This document shows positions 22,801 to 32,726 of a stretch of DNA of 64,000 nucleotides, one piece after another. Below the pieces are notes generated by a model. That model was not told where the DNA came from and searched no databases. It was given only the letters and a program-made list of their open reading frames with translations. The stretch covers positions 44,930,456 through 44,994,455 of the forward strand of contig CM049318.1 in NCBI GenBank assembly GCA_026874595.1. Direction: 5' to 3'. Position 1 is the stretch's first letter. Each line of letters starts with the position of its first letter. Both the position numbers and the translations under genes were made by a program. This DNA comes from Sipunculus nudus. Lineage: Eukaryota; Annelida; Sipuncula; Golfingiida; Sipunculidae.

Positions 22801-25800
22801 CGTTACCATGGTTACCAAATTTTGGGGTAAAACTTGACAATCTGAAAATTCGGAGTTTTCCAGCTTCTCTCTCTGTTGATATTTGCGATAGAAAGGTCTG
22901 GTGTTTGGCGTTAGACAGTTTCCCTCTAGTTCTTAGTCATTCAATCGCAAGTCTCGTCATATCTCGCACCGTTTCTCGTGAAACGAGAACACGTGACCAT
23001 TCAAAGAAATGCCTATAATTATGTCATTTTTCACGCTACAGACACATGGTTTGCAGCGCTGGATAGCGGCTGACACTCGCAGTCACATTCAGGGGTCACA
23101 TTGTTAGTCTCGTCAAATCTCGCGCCGTTTTTCGCCAAACCACGAAGACACGTGCCGTCGCCGCAAGTGGCGGCAGGGTCCCTACGGTGGGCGGCCGGCG
23201 TGTGCAGCGGTGCGTGACGGCCTCTCCGGGCCCCATCTATGATCATACATGTTGGAGGCACAGTCCAGACTTTATTGCTTGCCGGAAATCTTCGATTTTC
23301 GCAAGCTGGTTGGTCAGTCGCGGATGTCTGTTTGTCTGTTTGTTTGTTTGTTTGTTTGTCTGTCCAGTCTCTACAGGTCGCAATTTTGATCCCATCGCTT
23401 TCAAACTTTCACAGTTTGTGTAAAATCAAAAATGCAAGAAGCCTATTGTTTTTGGGCAATATAGGTCAAAGGTCAAGGTCAAGGTCATCAAAAGTTCCTA
23501 AAGTGCTCTTTTCTTCATATCTCCATTACTATTTGTCATAGCCACTTCAAACAGGGCTCATTTTAATCGGCATTCCAAGGCCTTTCTTCTGATATATATG
23601 TTGCTGAAATCTGCTGTTTCTATGGTTACACATTTTGGGGGGAAACTCATGATTTTCGAAAATAAAAGGCCTAATTTTTCTAACTTTGTCATTTTTAAAG
23701 CTAGAGAGTTCTAGTTTTTTGCATCAGATAGTACTAAATAAGCTTTCAATTATACAAGTGAAAGTCTCGTAAAATCTCGCACCATTTCTCGTCAAACGAG
23801 AATTTTCGAGATTTCATTAAATATGGCTTACAGGTCGCATTTTTTAAACTATGACTTTGAAAATGACATATTTTGTGTTATTTAGAAATATCTCGAAACC
23901 AATTTTTCATTTTTTGGAAATAGCCACCAGGGGGCGTGGTACATGAAACACTGTAACATATCATTTTTCTGCAATATCTCAAAAAATATTAAACGTGACA
24001 CCATTTTTTGGGTCGTATCTGAAACTAGGAACATTGGCTTATCCCTTCGCACATGTTGCTTTGTGCTGCCGTTACCATGGTTACCAAATTTTGGGGTAAA
24101 ACTTGACAATCTGAAAATTCGGAGTTTTCCAGCTTCTCTCTCTGTTGATATTTGCGATAGAAAGGTCTGGTGTTTGGCGTTAGACAGTTTCCCTCTAGTT
24201 CTTAGTCATTCAATCGCAAGTCTCGTCATATCTCGCACCGTTTCTCGTGAAACGAGAACACGTGACCATTCAAAGAAATGCCTATAATTATGTCATTTTT
24301 CACGCTACAGACACATGGTTTGCAGCGCTGGATAGCGGCTGACACTCGCAGTCACATTCAGGGGTCACATTGTTAGTCTCGTCAAATCTCGCGCCGTTTT
24401 TCGCCAAACCACGAAGACACGTGCCGTCGCCGCAAGTGGCGGCAGGGTCCCTACGGTGGGCGGCCGGCGTGTGCAGCGGTGCGTGACGGCCTCTCCGGGC
24501 CCCATCTATGATCATACATGTTGGAGGCACAGTCCAGACTTTATTGCTTGCCGGAAATCTTCGATTTTCGCAAGCTGGTTGGTCAGTCGCGGATGTCTGT
24601 TTGTCTGTTTGTTTGTTTGTTTGTTTGTCTGTCCAGTCTCTACAGGTCGCAATTTTGATCCCATCGCTTTCAAACTTTCACAGTTTGTGTAAAATCAAAA
24701 ATGCAAGAAGCCTATTGTTTTTGGGCAATATAGGTCAAAGGTCAAGGTCAAGGTCATCAAAAGTTCCTAAAGTGCTCTTTTCTTCATATCTCCATTACTA
24801 TTTGTCATAGCCACTTCAAACAGGGCTCATTTTAATCGGCATTCCAAGGCCTTTCTTCTGATATATATGTTGCTGAAATCTGCTGTTTCTATGGTTACAC
24901 ATTTTGGGGGGAAACTCATGATTTTCGAAAATAAAAGGCCTAATTTTTCTAACTTTGTCATTTTTAAAGCTAGAGAGTTCTAGTTTTTTGCATCAGATAG
25001 TACTAAATAAGCTTTCAATTATACAAGTGAAAGTCTCGTAAAATCTCGCACCATTTCTCGTCAAACGAGAATTTTCGAGATTTCATTAAATATGGCTTAC
25101 AGGTCGCATTTTTTAAACTATGACTTTGAAAATGACATATTTTGTGTTATTTAGAAATATCTCGAAACCAATTTTTCATTTTTTGGAAATAGCCACCAGG
25201 GGGCGTGGTACATGAAACACTGTAACATATCATTTTTCTGCAATATCTCAAAAAATATTAAACGTGACACCATTTTTTGGGTCGTATCTGAAACTAGGAA
25301 CATTGGCTTATCCCTTCGCACATGTTGCTTTGTGCTGCCGTTACCATGGTTACCAAATTTTGGGGTAAAACTTGACAATCTGAAAATTCGGAGTTTTCCA
25401 GCTTCTCTCTCTGTTGATATTTGCGATAGAAAGGTCTGGTGTTTGGCGTTAGACAGTTTCCCTCTAGTTCTTAGTCATTCAATCGCAAGTCTCGTCATAT
25501 CTCGCACCGTTTCTCGTGAAACGAGAACACGTGACCATTCAAAGAAATGCCTATAATTATGTCATTTTTCACGCTACAGACACATGGTTTGCAGCGCTGG
25601 ATAGCGGCTGACACTCGCAGTCACATTCAGGGGTCACATTGTTAGTCTCGTCAAATCTCGCGCCGTTTTTCGCCAAACCACGAAGACACGTGCCGTCGCC
25701 GCAAGTGGCGGCAGGGTCCCTACGGTGGGCGGCCGGCGTGTGCAGCGGTGCGTGACGGCCTCTCCGGGCCCCATCTATGATCATACATGTTGGAGGCACA

Positions 25801-28420
25801 GTCCAGACTTTATTGCTTGCCGGAAATCTTCGATTTTCGCAAGCTGGTTGGTCAGTCGCGGATGTCTGTTTGTCTGTTTGTTTGTTTGTTTGTTTGTCTG
25901 TCCAGTCTCTACAGGTCGCAATTTTGATCCCATCGCTTTCAAACTTTCACAGTTTGTGTAAAATCAAAAATGCAAGAAGCCTATTGTTTTTGGGCAATAT
26001 AGGTCAAAGGTCAAGGTCAAGGTCATCAAAAGTTCCTAAAGTGCTCTTTTCTTCATATCTCCATTACTATTTGTCATAGCCACTTCAAACAGGGCTCATT
26101 TTAATCGGCATTCCAAGGCCTTTCTTCTGATATATATGTTGCTGAAATCTGCTGTTTCTATGGTTACACATTTTGGGGGGAAACTCATGATTTTCGAAAA
26201 TAAAAGGCCTAATTTTTCTAACTTTGTCATTTTTAAAGCTAGAGAGTTCTAGTTTTTTGCATCAGATAGTACTAAATAAGCTTTCAATTATACAAGTGAA
26301 AGTCTCGTAAAATCTCGCACCATTTCTCGTCAAACGAGAATTTTCGAGATTTCATTAAATATGGCTTACAGGTCGCATTTTTTAAACTATGACTTTGAAA
26401 ATGACATATTTTGTGTTATTTAGAAATATCTCGAAACCAATTTTTCATTTTTTGGAAATAGCCACCAGGGGGCGTGGTACATGAAACACTGTAACATATC
26501 ATTTTTCTGCAATATCTCAAAAAATATTAAACGTGACACCATTTTTTGGGTCGTATCTGAAACTAGGAACATTGGCTTATCCCTTCGCACATGTTGCTTT
26601 GTGCTGCCGTTACCATGGTTACCAAATTTTGGGGTAAAACTTGACAATCTGAAAATTCGGAGTTTTCCAGCTTCTCTCTCTGTTGATATTTGCGATAGAA
26701 AGGTCTGGTGTTTGGCGTTAGACAGTTTCCCTCTAGTTCTTAGTCATTCAATCGCAAGTCTCGTCATATCTCGCACCGTTTCTCGTGAAACGAGAACACG
26801 TGACCATTCAAAGAAATGCCTATAATTATGTCATTTTTCACGCTACAGACACATGGTTTGCAGCGCTGGATAGCGGCTGACACTCGCAGTCACATTCAGG
26901 GGTCACATTGTTAGTCTCGTCAAATCTCGCGCCGTTTTTCGCCAAACCACGAAGACACGTGCCGTCGCCGCAAGTGGCGGCAGGGTCCCTACGGTGGGCG
27001 GCCGGCGTGTGCAGCGGTGCGTGACGGCCTCTCCGGGCCCCATCTATGATCATACATGTTGGAGGCACAGTCCAGACTTTATTGCTTGCCGGAAATCTTC
27101 GATTTTCGCAAGCTGGTTGGTCAGTCGCGGATGTCTGTTTGTCTGTTTGTTTGTTTGTTTGTTTGTCTGTCCAGTCTCTACAGGTCGCAATTTTGATCCC
27201 ATCGCTTTCAAACTTTCACAGTTTGTGTAAAATCAAAAATGCAAGAAGCCTATTGTTTTTGGGCAATATAGGTCAAAGGTCAAGGTCAAGGTCATCAAAA
27301 GTTCCTAAAGTGCTCTTTTCTTCATATCTCCATTACTATTTGTCATAGCCACTTCAAACAGGGCTCATTTTAATCGGCATTCCAAGGCCTTTCTTCTGAT
27401 ATATATGTTGCTGAAATCTGCTGTTTCTATGGTTACACATTTTGGGGGGAAACTCATGATTTTCGAAAATAAAAGGCCTAATTTTTCTAACTTTGTCATT
27501 TTTAAAGCTAGAGAGTTCTAGTTTTTTGCATCAGATAGTACTAAATAAGCTTTCAATTATACAAGTGAAAGTCTCGTAAAATCTCGCACCATTTCTCGTC
27601 AAACGAGAATTTTCGAGATTTCATTAAATATGGCTTACAGGTCGCATTTTTTAAACTATGACTTTGAAAATGACATATTTTGTGTTATTTAGAAATATCT
27701 CGAAACCAATTTTTCATTTTTTGGAAATAGCCACCAGGGGGCGTGGTACATGAAACACTGTAACATATCATTTTTCTGCAATATCTCAAAAAATATTAAA
27801 CGTGACACCATTTTTTGGGTCGTATCTGAAACTAGGAACATTGGCTTATCCCTTCGCACATGTTGCTTTGTGCTGCCGTTACCATGGTTACCAAATTTTG
27901 GGGTAAAACTTGACAATCTGAAAATTCGGAGTTTTCCAGCTTCTCTCTCTGTTGATATTTGCGATAGAAAGGTCTGGTGTTTGGCGTTAGACAGTTTCCC
28001 TCTAGTTCTTAGTCATTCAATCGCAAGTCTCGTCATATCTCGCACCGTTTCTCGTGAAACGAGAACACGTGACCATTCAAAGAAATGCCTATAATTATGT
28101 CATTTTTCACGCTACAGACACATGGTTTGCAGCGCTGGATAGCGGCTGACACTCGCAGTCACATTCAGGGGTCACATTGTTAGTCTCGTCAAATCTCGCG
28201 CCGTTTTTCGCCAAACCACGAAGACACGTGCCGTCGCCGCAAGTGGCGGCAGGGTCCCTACGGTGGGCGGCCGGCGTGTGCAGCGGTGCGTGACGGCCTC
28301 TCCGGGCCCCATCTATGATCATACATGTTGGAGGCACAGTCCAGACTTTATTGCTTGCCGGAAATCTTCGATTTTCGCAAGCTGGTTGGTCAGTCGCGGA
28401 TGTCTGTTTGTCTGTTTGTT

Positions 28421-28449
28421 GCTTGCCGGAATCAAAGATTTCGGCAAGC
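28421..28449. repeat. Foldback hairpin, element 1
   Basis: GCTTGCCGGAATC pairs with GATTTCGGCAAGC around an AAA loop, 12 of 13 positions matching. It starts exactly where identity with the 1269-bp monomer ends. Confidence 0.85.
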
Positions 28450-28597
28450 ATATTGCTCAGTTGCGTATGTCTGTTTGTCTGTTTGTCTGTTTATTTGTCT
28501 GCACTCTCCTGGCCACAATTTTGCCACAATCACCTTGAAACTTACAGCGATGATGAAAAACATAATTTCTAGGTGCCCTATTGTTTTTGGTTAAAAT

Positions 28598-28622
28598 AGG
28601 TCAAAGGTCAAGGTCAAGGTCA
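28598..28622 (+). promoter_or_regulatory. AGGTCA cluster, element 1
   Basis: The same four-hexamer arrangement as in the satellite monomer (DR1 followed by two directly abutting copies), retained although much of the surrounding sequence has diverged. Confidence 0.5.
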
Positions 28623-28888
28623 CGACAGGTATGGTTAACGGTTTTTGCACTATAACTTCGCCATAAATAGTTTTATCCACTTCTGCAATAGCTCATTTTT
28701 TTCGTCATCACCTGGCCTTTCTTTTGATATGTAGCTTACTTAAATTTGCTGTTACCATGGTTACGCAATTTTGGGGAGAAATCATGGAATTTCCTGATAT
28801 TTTTCAAATTTGCAGCAATCGTACTGATTCTGAGATATTTTATGTAACACAAGAATATCTCGAAATTGTTTTTTCAGATTTTGGAAAT

Positions 28889-28906
28889 GGCCGCCAGGGG
28901 GCGTTG
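28889..28906 (+). promoter_or_regulatory. CTCF-like core, element 1, first
   Basis: GGCCGCCAGGGGGCGTTG matches the CTCF core in the same orientation as the satellite sites. Confidence 0.5.
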
Positions 28907-29345
28907 CAGATGAAAAAACATGAAAATTTGTTTTGGTGCTATACCTCCAGAACTATTAAACATTGGGCCATTTCCATCATAGCACCTTCAACTGGGGTCC
29001 ATGGGCTTATTTTTGCGCATAGGTGCCAAAGTGCGCTATTGCCAGATTTCTCTATTTTTGGGGTAAAACTTTTGAATTTTGAAAATATGCAGTTTTCAGC
29101 TTCTATCTCTATCAGTTTTTATGCTGGAGAGTTCAATTTTTTTGCATCTTGTAGCCCTTGGTGAGCTCTCGGTGATCCAATCAAAAATCTTGCAAAATCT
29201 CGCACCGTTTCTCGTCAAACGAGAGTCTTCGAGATTTCATTAAATATGACCTACAGGTTGCATTTTTTTAACAATGGCTTTGAAATTGATATATTTTGTG
29301 TTATTTATAAATATCTCGAAATCAGATTTTCATTTTTTGGAAATA

Positions 29346-29359
29346 GCCACCAGGGGGCG
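29346..29359 (+). promoter_or_regulatory. CTCF-like core, element 1, second
   Basis: The exact 14-mer GCCACCAGGGGGCG, identical to the satellite version, in sequence that otherwise differs from the monomer at many positions. Confidence 0.52.
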
Positions 29360-29635
29360 TGCTACCTGAAACACTGTAACATATCATTTTTCTGCAATAT
29401 CTAAAATAATTTTAAACATGGCACAATTTTTATCGTTGTATCTTAAACTAGGAACATTGGCTTATTCCTCCGCACATGTAGCTTTGTGCTGCCGTTACCA
29501 TGGTTACCAAATTTGTGGGTTAAACTTGACGATCTGAAAATATGCAGTTTTTGGCTTCTATCTCGGTTAATATTTATGTTTCAAGGGTCTTTTTTTGCAT
29601 AAGGCTGCTTCCCCTTGGTTCTAAGTCATTCAGTT

Positions 29636-30470
29636 GCAAGTCTCGTCAAATTTCGCTCGGTTTATCGTCAAACGAGAAAAAACGAGATTTCACGGAAATG
29701 CTTATAACTCGGCGACTTTTACAGCTACACAGGTCTAGTTTTCGGCATTTCATAACATATGACCAGCTTGACACGCCAGAAAAGAAATCAGGCCAAATCT
29801 CGCACCATATCTCGTCAAGCGAGAAAAAAAACGAGATATCATGGAAATGTTTATAACTAGGCGACTTTTACAGCTACTCAGGTCTAGTTTTTGGCATTTG
29901 GTAACATTTGGCCAACTTGACATAGTAAAACTGCGATACTTGGCGAAATCTCGCACTACATCTGGTCAAATGTGGAAAAACAAGATTTCACAGAAATGCA
30001 TATAAGTCGGCGACTTTCACGGCTAGACAGGTCTAGTTTTTGGCATTCATTAACATTTGGACGGCTTGACATGACAAACCTGCAAGACTGGCCAAATCTC
30101 GCACCATATCTCGTCAAACGATAAAAAAGGAGATTTCACAGAAATGCTAATAACTCGGCAACTTTTACAGCTAGACAGATGTAGTTTTCGCCATTTCATA
30201 ACATTTAGAGAGTTTGATATGACAAATCTACAAGACTGGTCAAATCCTGCACCAAATCTCGTCAAACGAGAAAACACGAGAGTACACGGAAATGCTTATA
30301 ACTCGGCGACTTTTACAGCTAGACGGATCTAGTTTTCGCCATTTCGTAACGTTTGGCCGTCTTGACATAATAAAACTGCTCGTCTTTCCAAATCTCGTAC
30401 TATATCTCGTCAAGCGAGAAAAAACATGATTTCACGTAAATGCTGATAACACGGCGACTTTTGCAGCTAG
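29636..30470 (+). repeat. ~149-bp diverged tandem repeat (about six units)
   Basis: Units share an AAATCTCG...TCTCGTCAA.CGAGA palindrome, GAAATGCTTATAACTCGGCGACTTTTACAGCTA, a GTCTAGTTTT segment and a CTTGACA segment. The palindrome landmark occurs near 29644, 29794, 29944, 30092, 30241 and 30388 (spacings about 147-150 bp). Units differ from each other considerably, so the array is old. The 1269-bp monomer retains a relic: GAAATGCCTATAATTATGTCATTTTTCACGCTA at about 16660 is the same module. The last unit is truncated at GCAGCTAG. Open frames here are short and not conserved between units. Confidence 0.87.
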
Positions 30471-30476
30471 TTTGTT

Positions 30477-30505
30477 GCTTGCCGAATTCAAAGATTTCGG
30501 CAAGC
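30477..30505. repeat. Foldback hairpin, element 2
   Basis: GCTTGCCGAATTC pairs with GATTTCGGCAAGC around AAA, 12 of 13 matching. It is the counterpart of 28421-28449 and followed by the same CAGTTGCGTATGTCTGTTTG stretch. Confidence 0.85.
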
Positions 30506-30523
30506 ATGTTGGTCAGTTGCGTA

Positions 30524-30554
<31 letters not shown>

Positions 30555-30582
30555 TTGTTGGTTTGTTTGTCTGCACTGTCCT

Positions 30583-30915
30583 GGCCACAATTTTGCCACA
30601 ATCACCTTGAAACTTTCAGAGATGATGGAGAATTTCTAGGTGCCCTATTGTTTTTTGGTTAAAATAGTTAAACCTCATTCTTACCCCATTTTGTTCGTCT
30701 TTCCATTGCCCATATCCTGGTATGATCAACCTTTGTTGGCCTTGTGTCACCTTGTCAGTATGTCTGTCTGTTTCAGGGTTGTTGTCAATTTTGTCAACGG
30801 CCTTGTTGTTCTTTCTGACATTTAGCACTCTCCTGCCCACAATTTTGCCACAATCACCTTGAAACTTTCAGATATGATGGGCAACCAAAATTCTAGGTGC
30901 CCTATTGTTTTTGGC
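30583..30915 (+). repeat. Local direct duplication (252-bp offset)
   Basis: The stretch CCACAATTTTGCCACAATCACCTTGAAACTTTCAGA and the following TTCTAGGTGCCCTATTGTTTTT occur twice, from 30583 and from 30835. The intervening sequence includes TCACCTTGTCAGTATGTCTGTCTG, which resembles the 330-bp units further right. This suggests that a unit of that kind was inserted or copied here. Confidence 0.75.
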
Positions 30916-30921
30916 CCAAAT

Positions 30922-30946
30922 AGGTCAAGGGTCAAGGTCGAGGTCA
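30922..30946 (+). promoter_or_regulatory. AGGTCA cluster, element 2
   Basis: The four-hexamer arrangement is still readable with two changes (AGGGTCA spacer and a GAGGTCA). Confidence 0.42.
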
Positions 30947-31074
30947 TCAAAAGTATACAAAACAGGTTTTTCTTCATATCTTTGTAACTGTTAGTCGTAT
31001 CTACTTGAACTATAGCTCATTTTAATCGTCATCCAATGGCCTTTCTTCTGGTGGGTACTTGACTCAAATTTGCC

Positions 31075-31088
31075 GTTTCCATGGTAAC
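31075..31088. promoter_or_regulatory. X-box-like palindrome, element 2
   Basis: GTTTCCATGGTAAC matches the RFX X-box consensus GTTRCCATGGYAAC at 13 of 14 positions, the best match in the window. It occupies the same place as the weaker sites in the satellite monomer. Confidence 0.4.
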
Positions 31089-31372
31089 ACATTTTCGGGG
31101 GAAAATTATCATATTTGAAAATCAATGGACTAATTTGTCAGTTTTAATGCTAGAGAGGTCTAGTTTTTTCCATTAGGTTGCATTCGTTTAATACTACATG
31201 ATTTTATTAAAAGTCTGGCAATATCTCGTAAGATAGCTCATCAAACGAGATATTTCGAGATTTCATTAATCTTGCCCTGGAGGCCACAGTTTTGCAGGAA
31301 TTTTTTTAAAACTGATATATTTCAAGTCTTACCCTCGTATTTCAAATTTGTTTTTTTCATTTTTTTGGATAG

Positions 31373-31390
31373 GGCCGCTAGGGGGCGCTG
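31373..31390 (+). promoter_or_regulatory. CTCF-like core, 330-bp unit 1
   Basis: GGCCGCTAGGGGGCGCTG fits the extended CTCF consensus better than the satellite version does, including the downstream GCGCTG. Confidence 0.58.
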
Positions 31391-31699
31391 GATGCGAACC
31401 TCCCCAACATCATATATTTTGGCCATATCTCCAAAATTATAAGCCTCAATTACATAAACTATAGCTTATTTTCTTCCTCTGAGTCTTCTCCATAACCTGG
31501 TGTAGTCATCTGGTCACAATTTTGTGTCACTTTGTCAGTGTGTCTGTCTGTTTGATCGTTGTCCTCAAATTCGCCTGCTTGCTCTTGCGTCTCACATATA
31601 GCATTCTACAGCCCACAGTTTTGAAAGAATCCTTTTGAAACTATTACATCTTAAGTCTTACACTAATATCTCGAAACCGATTTTTCATTTTCTGGATAT

Positions 31700-31717
31700 G
31701 GCCGCTAGGGGGCGCTG
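31700..31717 (+). promoter_or_regulatory. CTCF-like core, 330-bp unit 2
   Basis: Identical 18-mer to the unit 1 site, 327 bp downstream, while flanking sequence differs at many positions. Confidence 0.58.
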
Positions 31718-32030
31718 AACTCGAACCTCTCCCAACATATCATGCTTAGGCAATATCTCCAAAACTATAAACCTCAGTTATATAAACTGTAGCTTTTTTC
31801 TTCCTTTGAGTCTTCTGCATACCTTGGAGTAGCCATCTGGACTCAATCTCGAGTCACTTTGTCAGTGTGTCTGTCTGTTTGTCAGTTGTTCTCAAATTCG
31901 CCTGCTTGCTGGTTCTTGCGTCTCACATATAGCATTCTATAGGCCACAGTTTTGATGGAATCCTTTTGAAACTATTACACCTTATGTCTTACACTAATAT
32001 CTCGAAATAAATTTTTCATTTTCCGGATAT

Positions 32031-32048
32031 GGCCACTAGTGGGCGCTG
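32031..32048 (+). promoter_or_regulatory. CTCF-like core, 330-bp unit 3
   Basis: GGCCACTAGTGGGCGCTG, 331 bp further on. The two changes (A and T) are at positions where the CTCF consensus is permissive. Confidence 0.55.
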
Positions 32049-32361
32049 CACACAACCCTCACACACATACCATTGTATTGGCCATATCTCTACACCCAAA
32101 GCCTCAGTTACATAAACTATAGCTTATTTTCTTCCTTTGAGTCTTCTCCATAACCTGATTAAGGCATGTGGTTTCAATCTTCTGTCACTTTCTCAGTGTG
32201 TCCATCTGTTTGTCCGTTATCCTCAAAGTCGCCTGCTTGCTGGTTCTTACGCCTTACATATAGCATTCTACAGGCCACAGCTTTGACGGAATCCTTTTGA
32301 AACTGGCTCATCTCATGTCATACTCTAATAATACGAAACGCGTTTGTCGTTTTTGGAATAT

Positions 32362-32379
32362 GTCCGCTAGAGGGCGCTA
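32362..32379 (+). promoter_or_regulatory. CTCF-like core, 330-bp unit 4
   Basis: GTCCGCTAGAGGGCGCTA, 331 bp further on. It retains the CTAGAGGGCGCTA core, again within the CTCF consensus. Confidence 0.52.
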
Positions 32380-32708
32380 CAGTCGAACCTCCCAAGTATA
32401 TCATTAATTCGCCATACCTCCAAAACTATTAATTTAAATTACATAAATTATAACTCATTTTCTTCCTTTGAATCTTCTCCATAACTAGGTTAAGTCATCT
32501 GGTGTCAATCTTGTCTCACAAAGTCAGTATGTCTGTCTGTTCGTCTTTTGTTGTCGGCTTTGTCTGCTTGCCTGTTCTTCTGTCTCATATGTCATTCTAC
32601 TGGCCACATATTCTCAGCAATGGCCCTGAGAGTCATTCCATTGATAGAAAACCGACAAAATGTTCCGTCTGTCCGTCTGTGTTTCACTTCCGATTTCCGG
32701 CAAGCGTT

Positions 32709-32726
32709 CGACCTATGGTCGTCTAG
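32709..32726 (+). other. Short hairpin followed by CTAG at the end of element 2
   Basis: CGACC-tat-GGTCG is a perfect 5-bp stem one base before CTAG, after which the satellite resumes with TTTG. A hairpin followed by CTRR is how Helitron 3' ends look, but this stem is shorter and closer to the end than usual, and element 1 has CTAG without an obvious hairpin. Confidence 0.35.

Larger units (their letters stand above)
10175..28420 (+). repeat. 1269-bp satellite array, subfamily A, block 1 (~14.4 copies)
   Basis: A 1269-bp monomer repeats head to tail. The landmark ATGATCATACATGTTGG occurs at 10534, 11810, 13084, 14354, 15625 and then every 1269 bp to 28315. Copies from 15625 rightwards are nearly identical, with isolated single-base changes such as those near 18868 and 22140. 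The four copies nearest the gap are 1270-1276 bp long, mostly from extra bases in homopolymers. No protein-coding gene is supported: every short open frame is repeated in each monomer, none has recognisable domains, and they overlap on both strands. The array stops inside the TTTG microsatellite of its last monomer. Confidence 0.96.
28415..30470 (+). mobile_element. Diverged modular element 1 (relative of the 1269-bp monomer)
   Basis: Begins TTTGTTGCTTGCCG with a 13-bp-stem hairpin (28421-28449) and a TCTG microsatellite. It then carries an AGGTCA cluster (28598-28622), two X-box-like sites (28751, 29494), two CTCF-like cores (28889, 29346), a two-tier palindrome (about 29196-29240) and a tail of about six 149-bp units, ending CTAG at 30467-30470. 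Parts align clearly with the 1269-bp monomer: the stretch from about 29190 to 29640 matches monomer positions 16150-16610 with scattered changes. No transposase, reverse transcriptase or other protein is present, so any mobility would be non-autonomous. The class is not determined. Confidence 0.55.
31282..32690 (+). repeat. ~330-bp diverged tandem repeat (four units plus a partial)
   Basis: GGCCACAG-type landmarks at 31282, 31611, 31942, 32273 and 32602 give spacings of 329-331 bp. Each full unit has an ATCTCGAAA...TTTTTCATTTT stretch (degenerate in the fourth), a CTCF-like core, CTCCAAAACTATAA-type sequence, TTTGAGTCTTCTCCATAACC, a TCTGTCTG microsatellite and TCTCACATATAGCATTCTAC. The fifth unit is partial and merges into the 3' end of element 2. 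The units are too diverged for recent amplification. Confidence 0.88.
30471..32726 (+). mobile_element. Diverged modular element 2
   Basis: Begins TTTGTTGCTTGCCG immediately after the CTAG end of element 1 and itself ends CTAG (32723-32726), followed by the resumed TTTG microsatellite. Contents in order: hairpin (30477-30505), TCTG/TTTG tract, a local duplication of a roughly 80-bp segment spaced 252 bp apart (30583 and 30835), an AGGTCA cluster (30922-30946), an X-box-like site (31075-31088), a degenerate CTCG palindrome (about 31220-31265) and four to five 330-bp units, each with a CTCF-like core. No coding gene seen. Boundaries are inferred from the repeated start and end sequences. Confidence 0.5.

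Noticed and set aside
10175-28420. Ribosomal DNA or histone gene tandem array
   Set aside because: The unit is too short for rDNA, no conserved rRNA or 5S sequence is recognisable, and no histone reading frame is present.
28724-29164. 146-codon open frame in element 1 as a gene
   Set aside because: It runs through recognisable repeat modules, including an X-box-like site and a CTCF-like core, and its homologous regions in other modules are not open in the same frame.
28415-32726. Firm Helitron call for the diverged elements
   Set aside because: CTAG ends and one short hairpin are suggestive, but there is no 5' TC, the stem is only 5 bp, element 1 lacks it, and no Rep/helicase is present.
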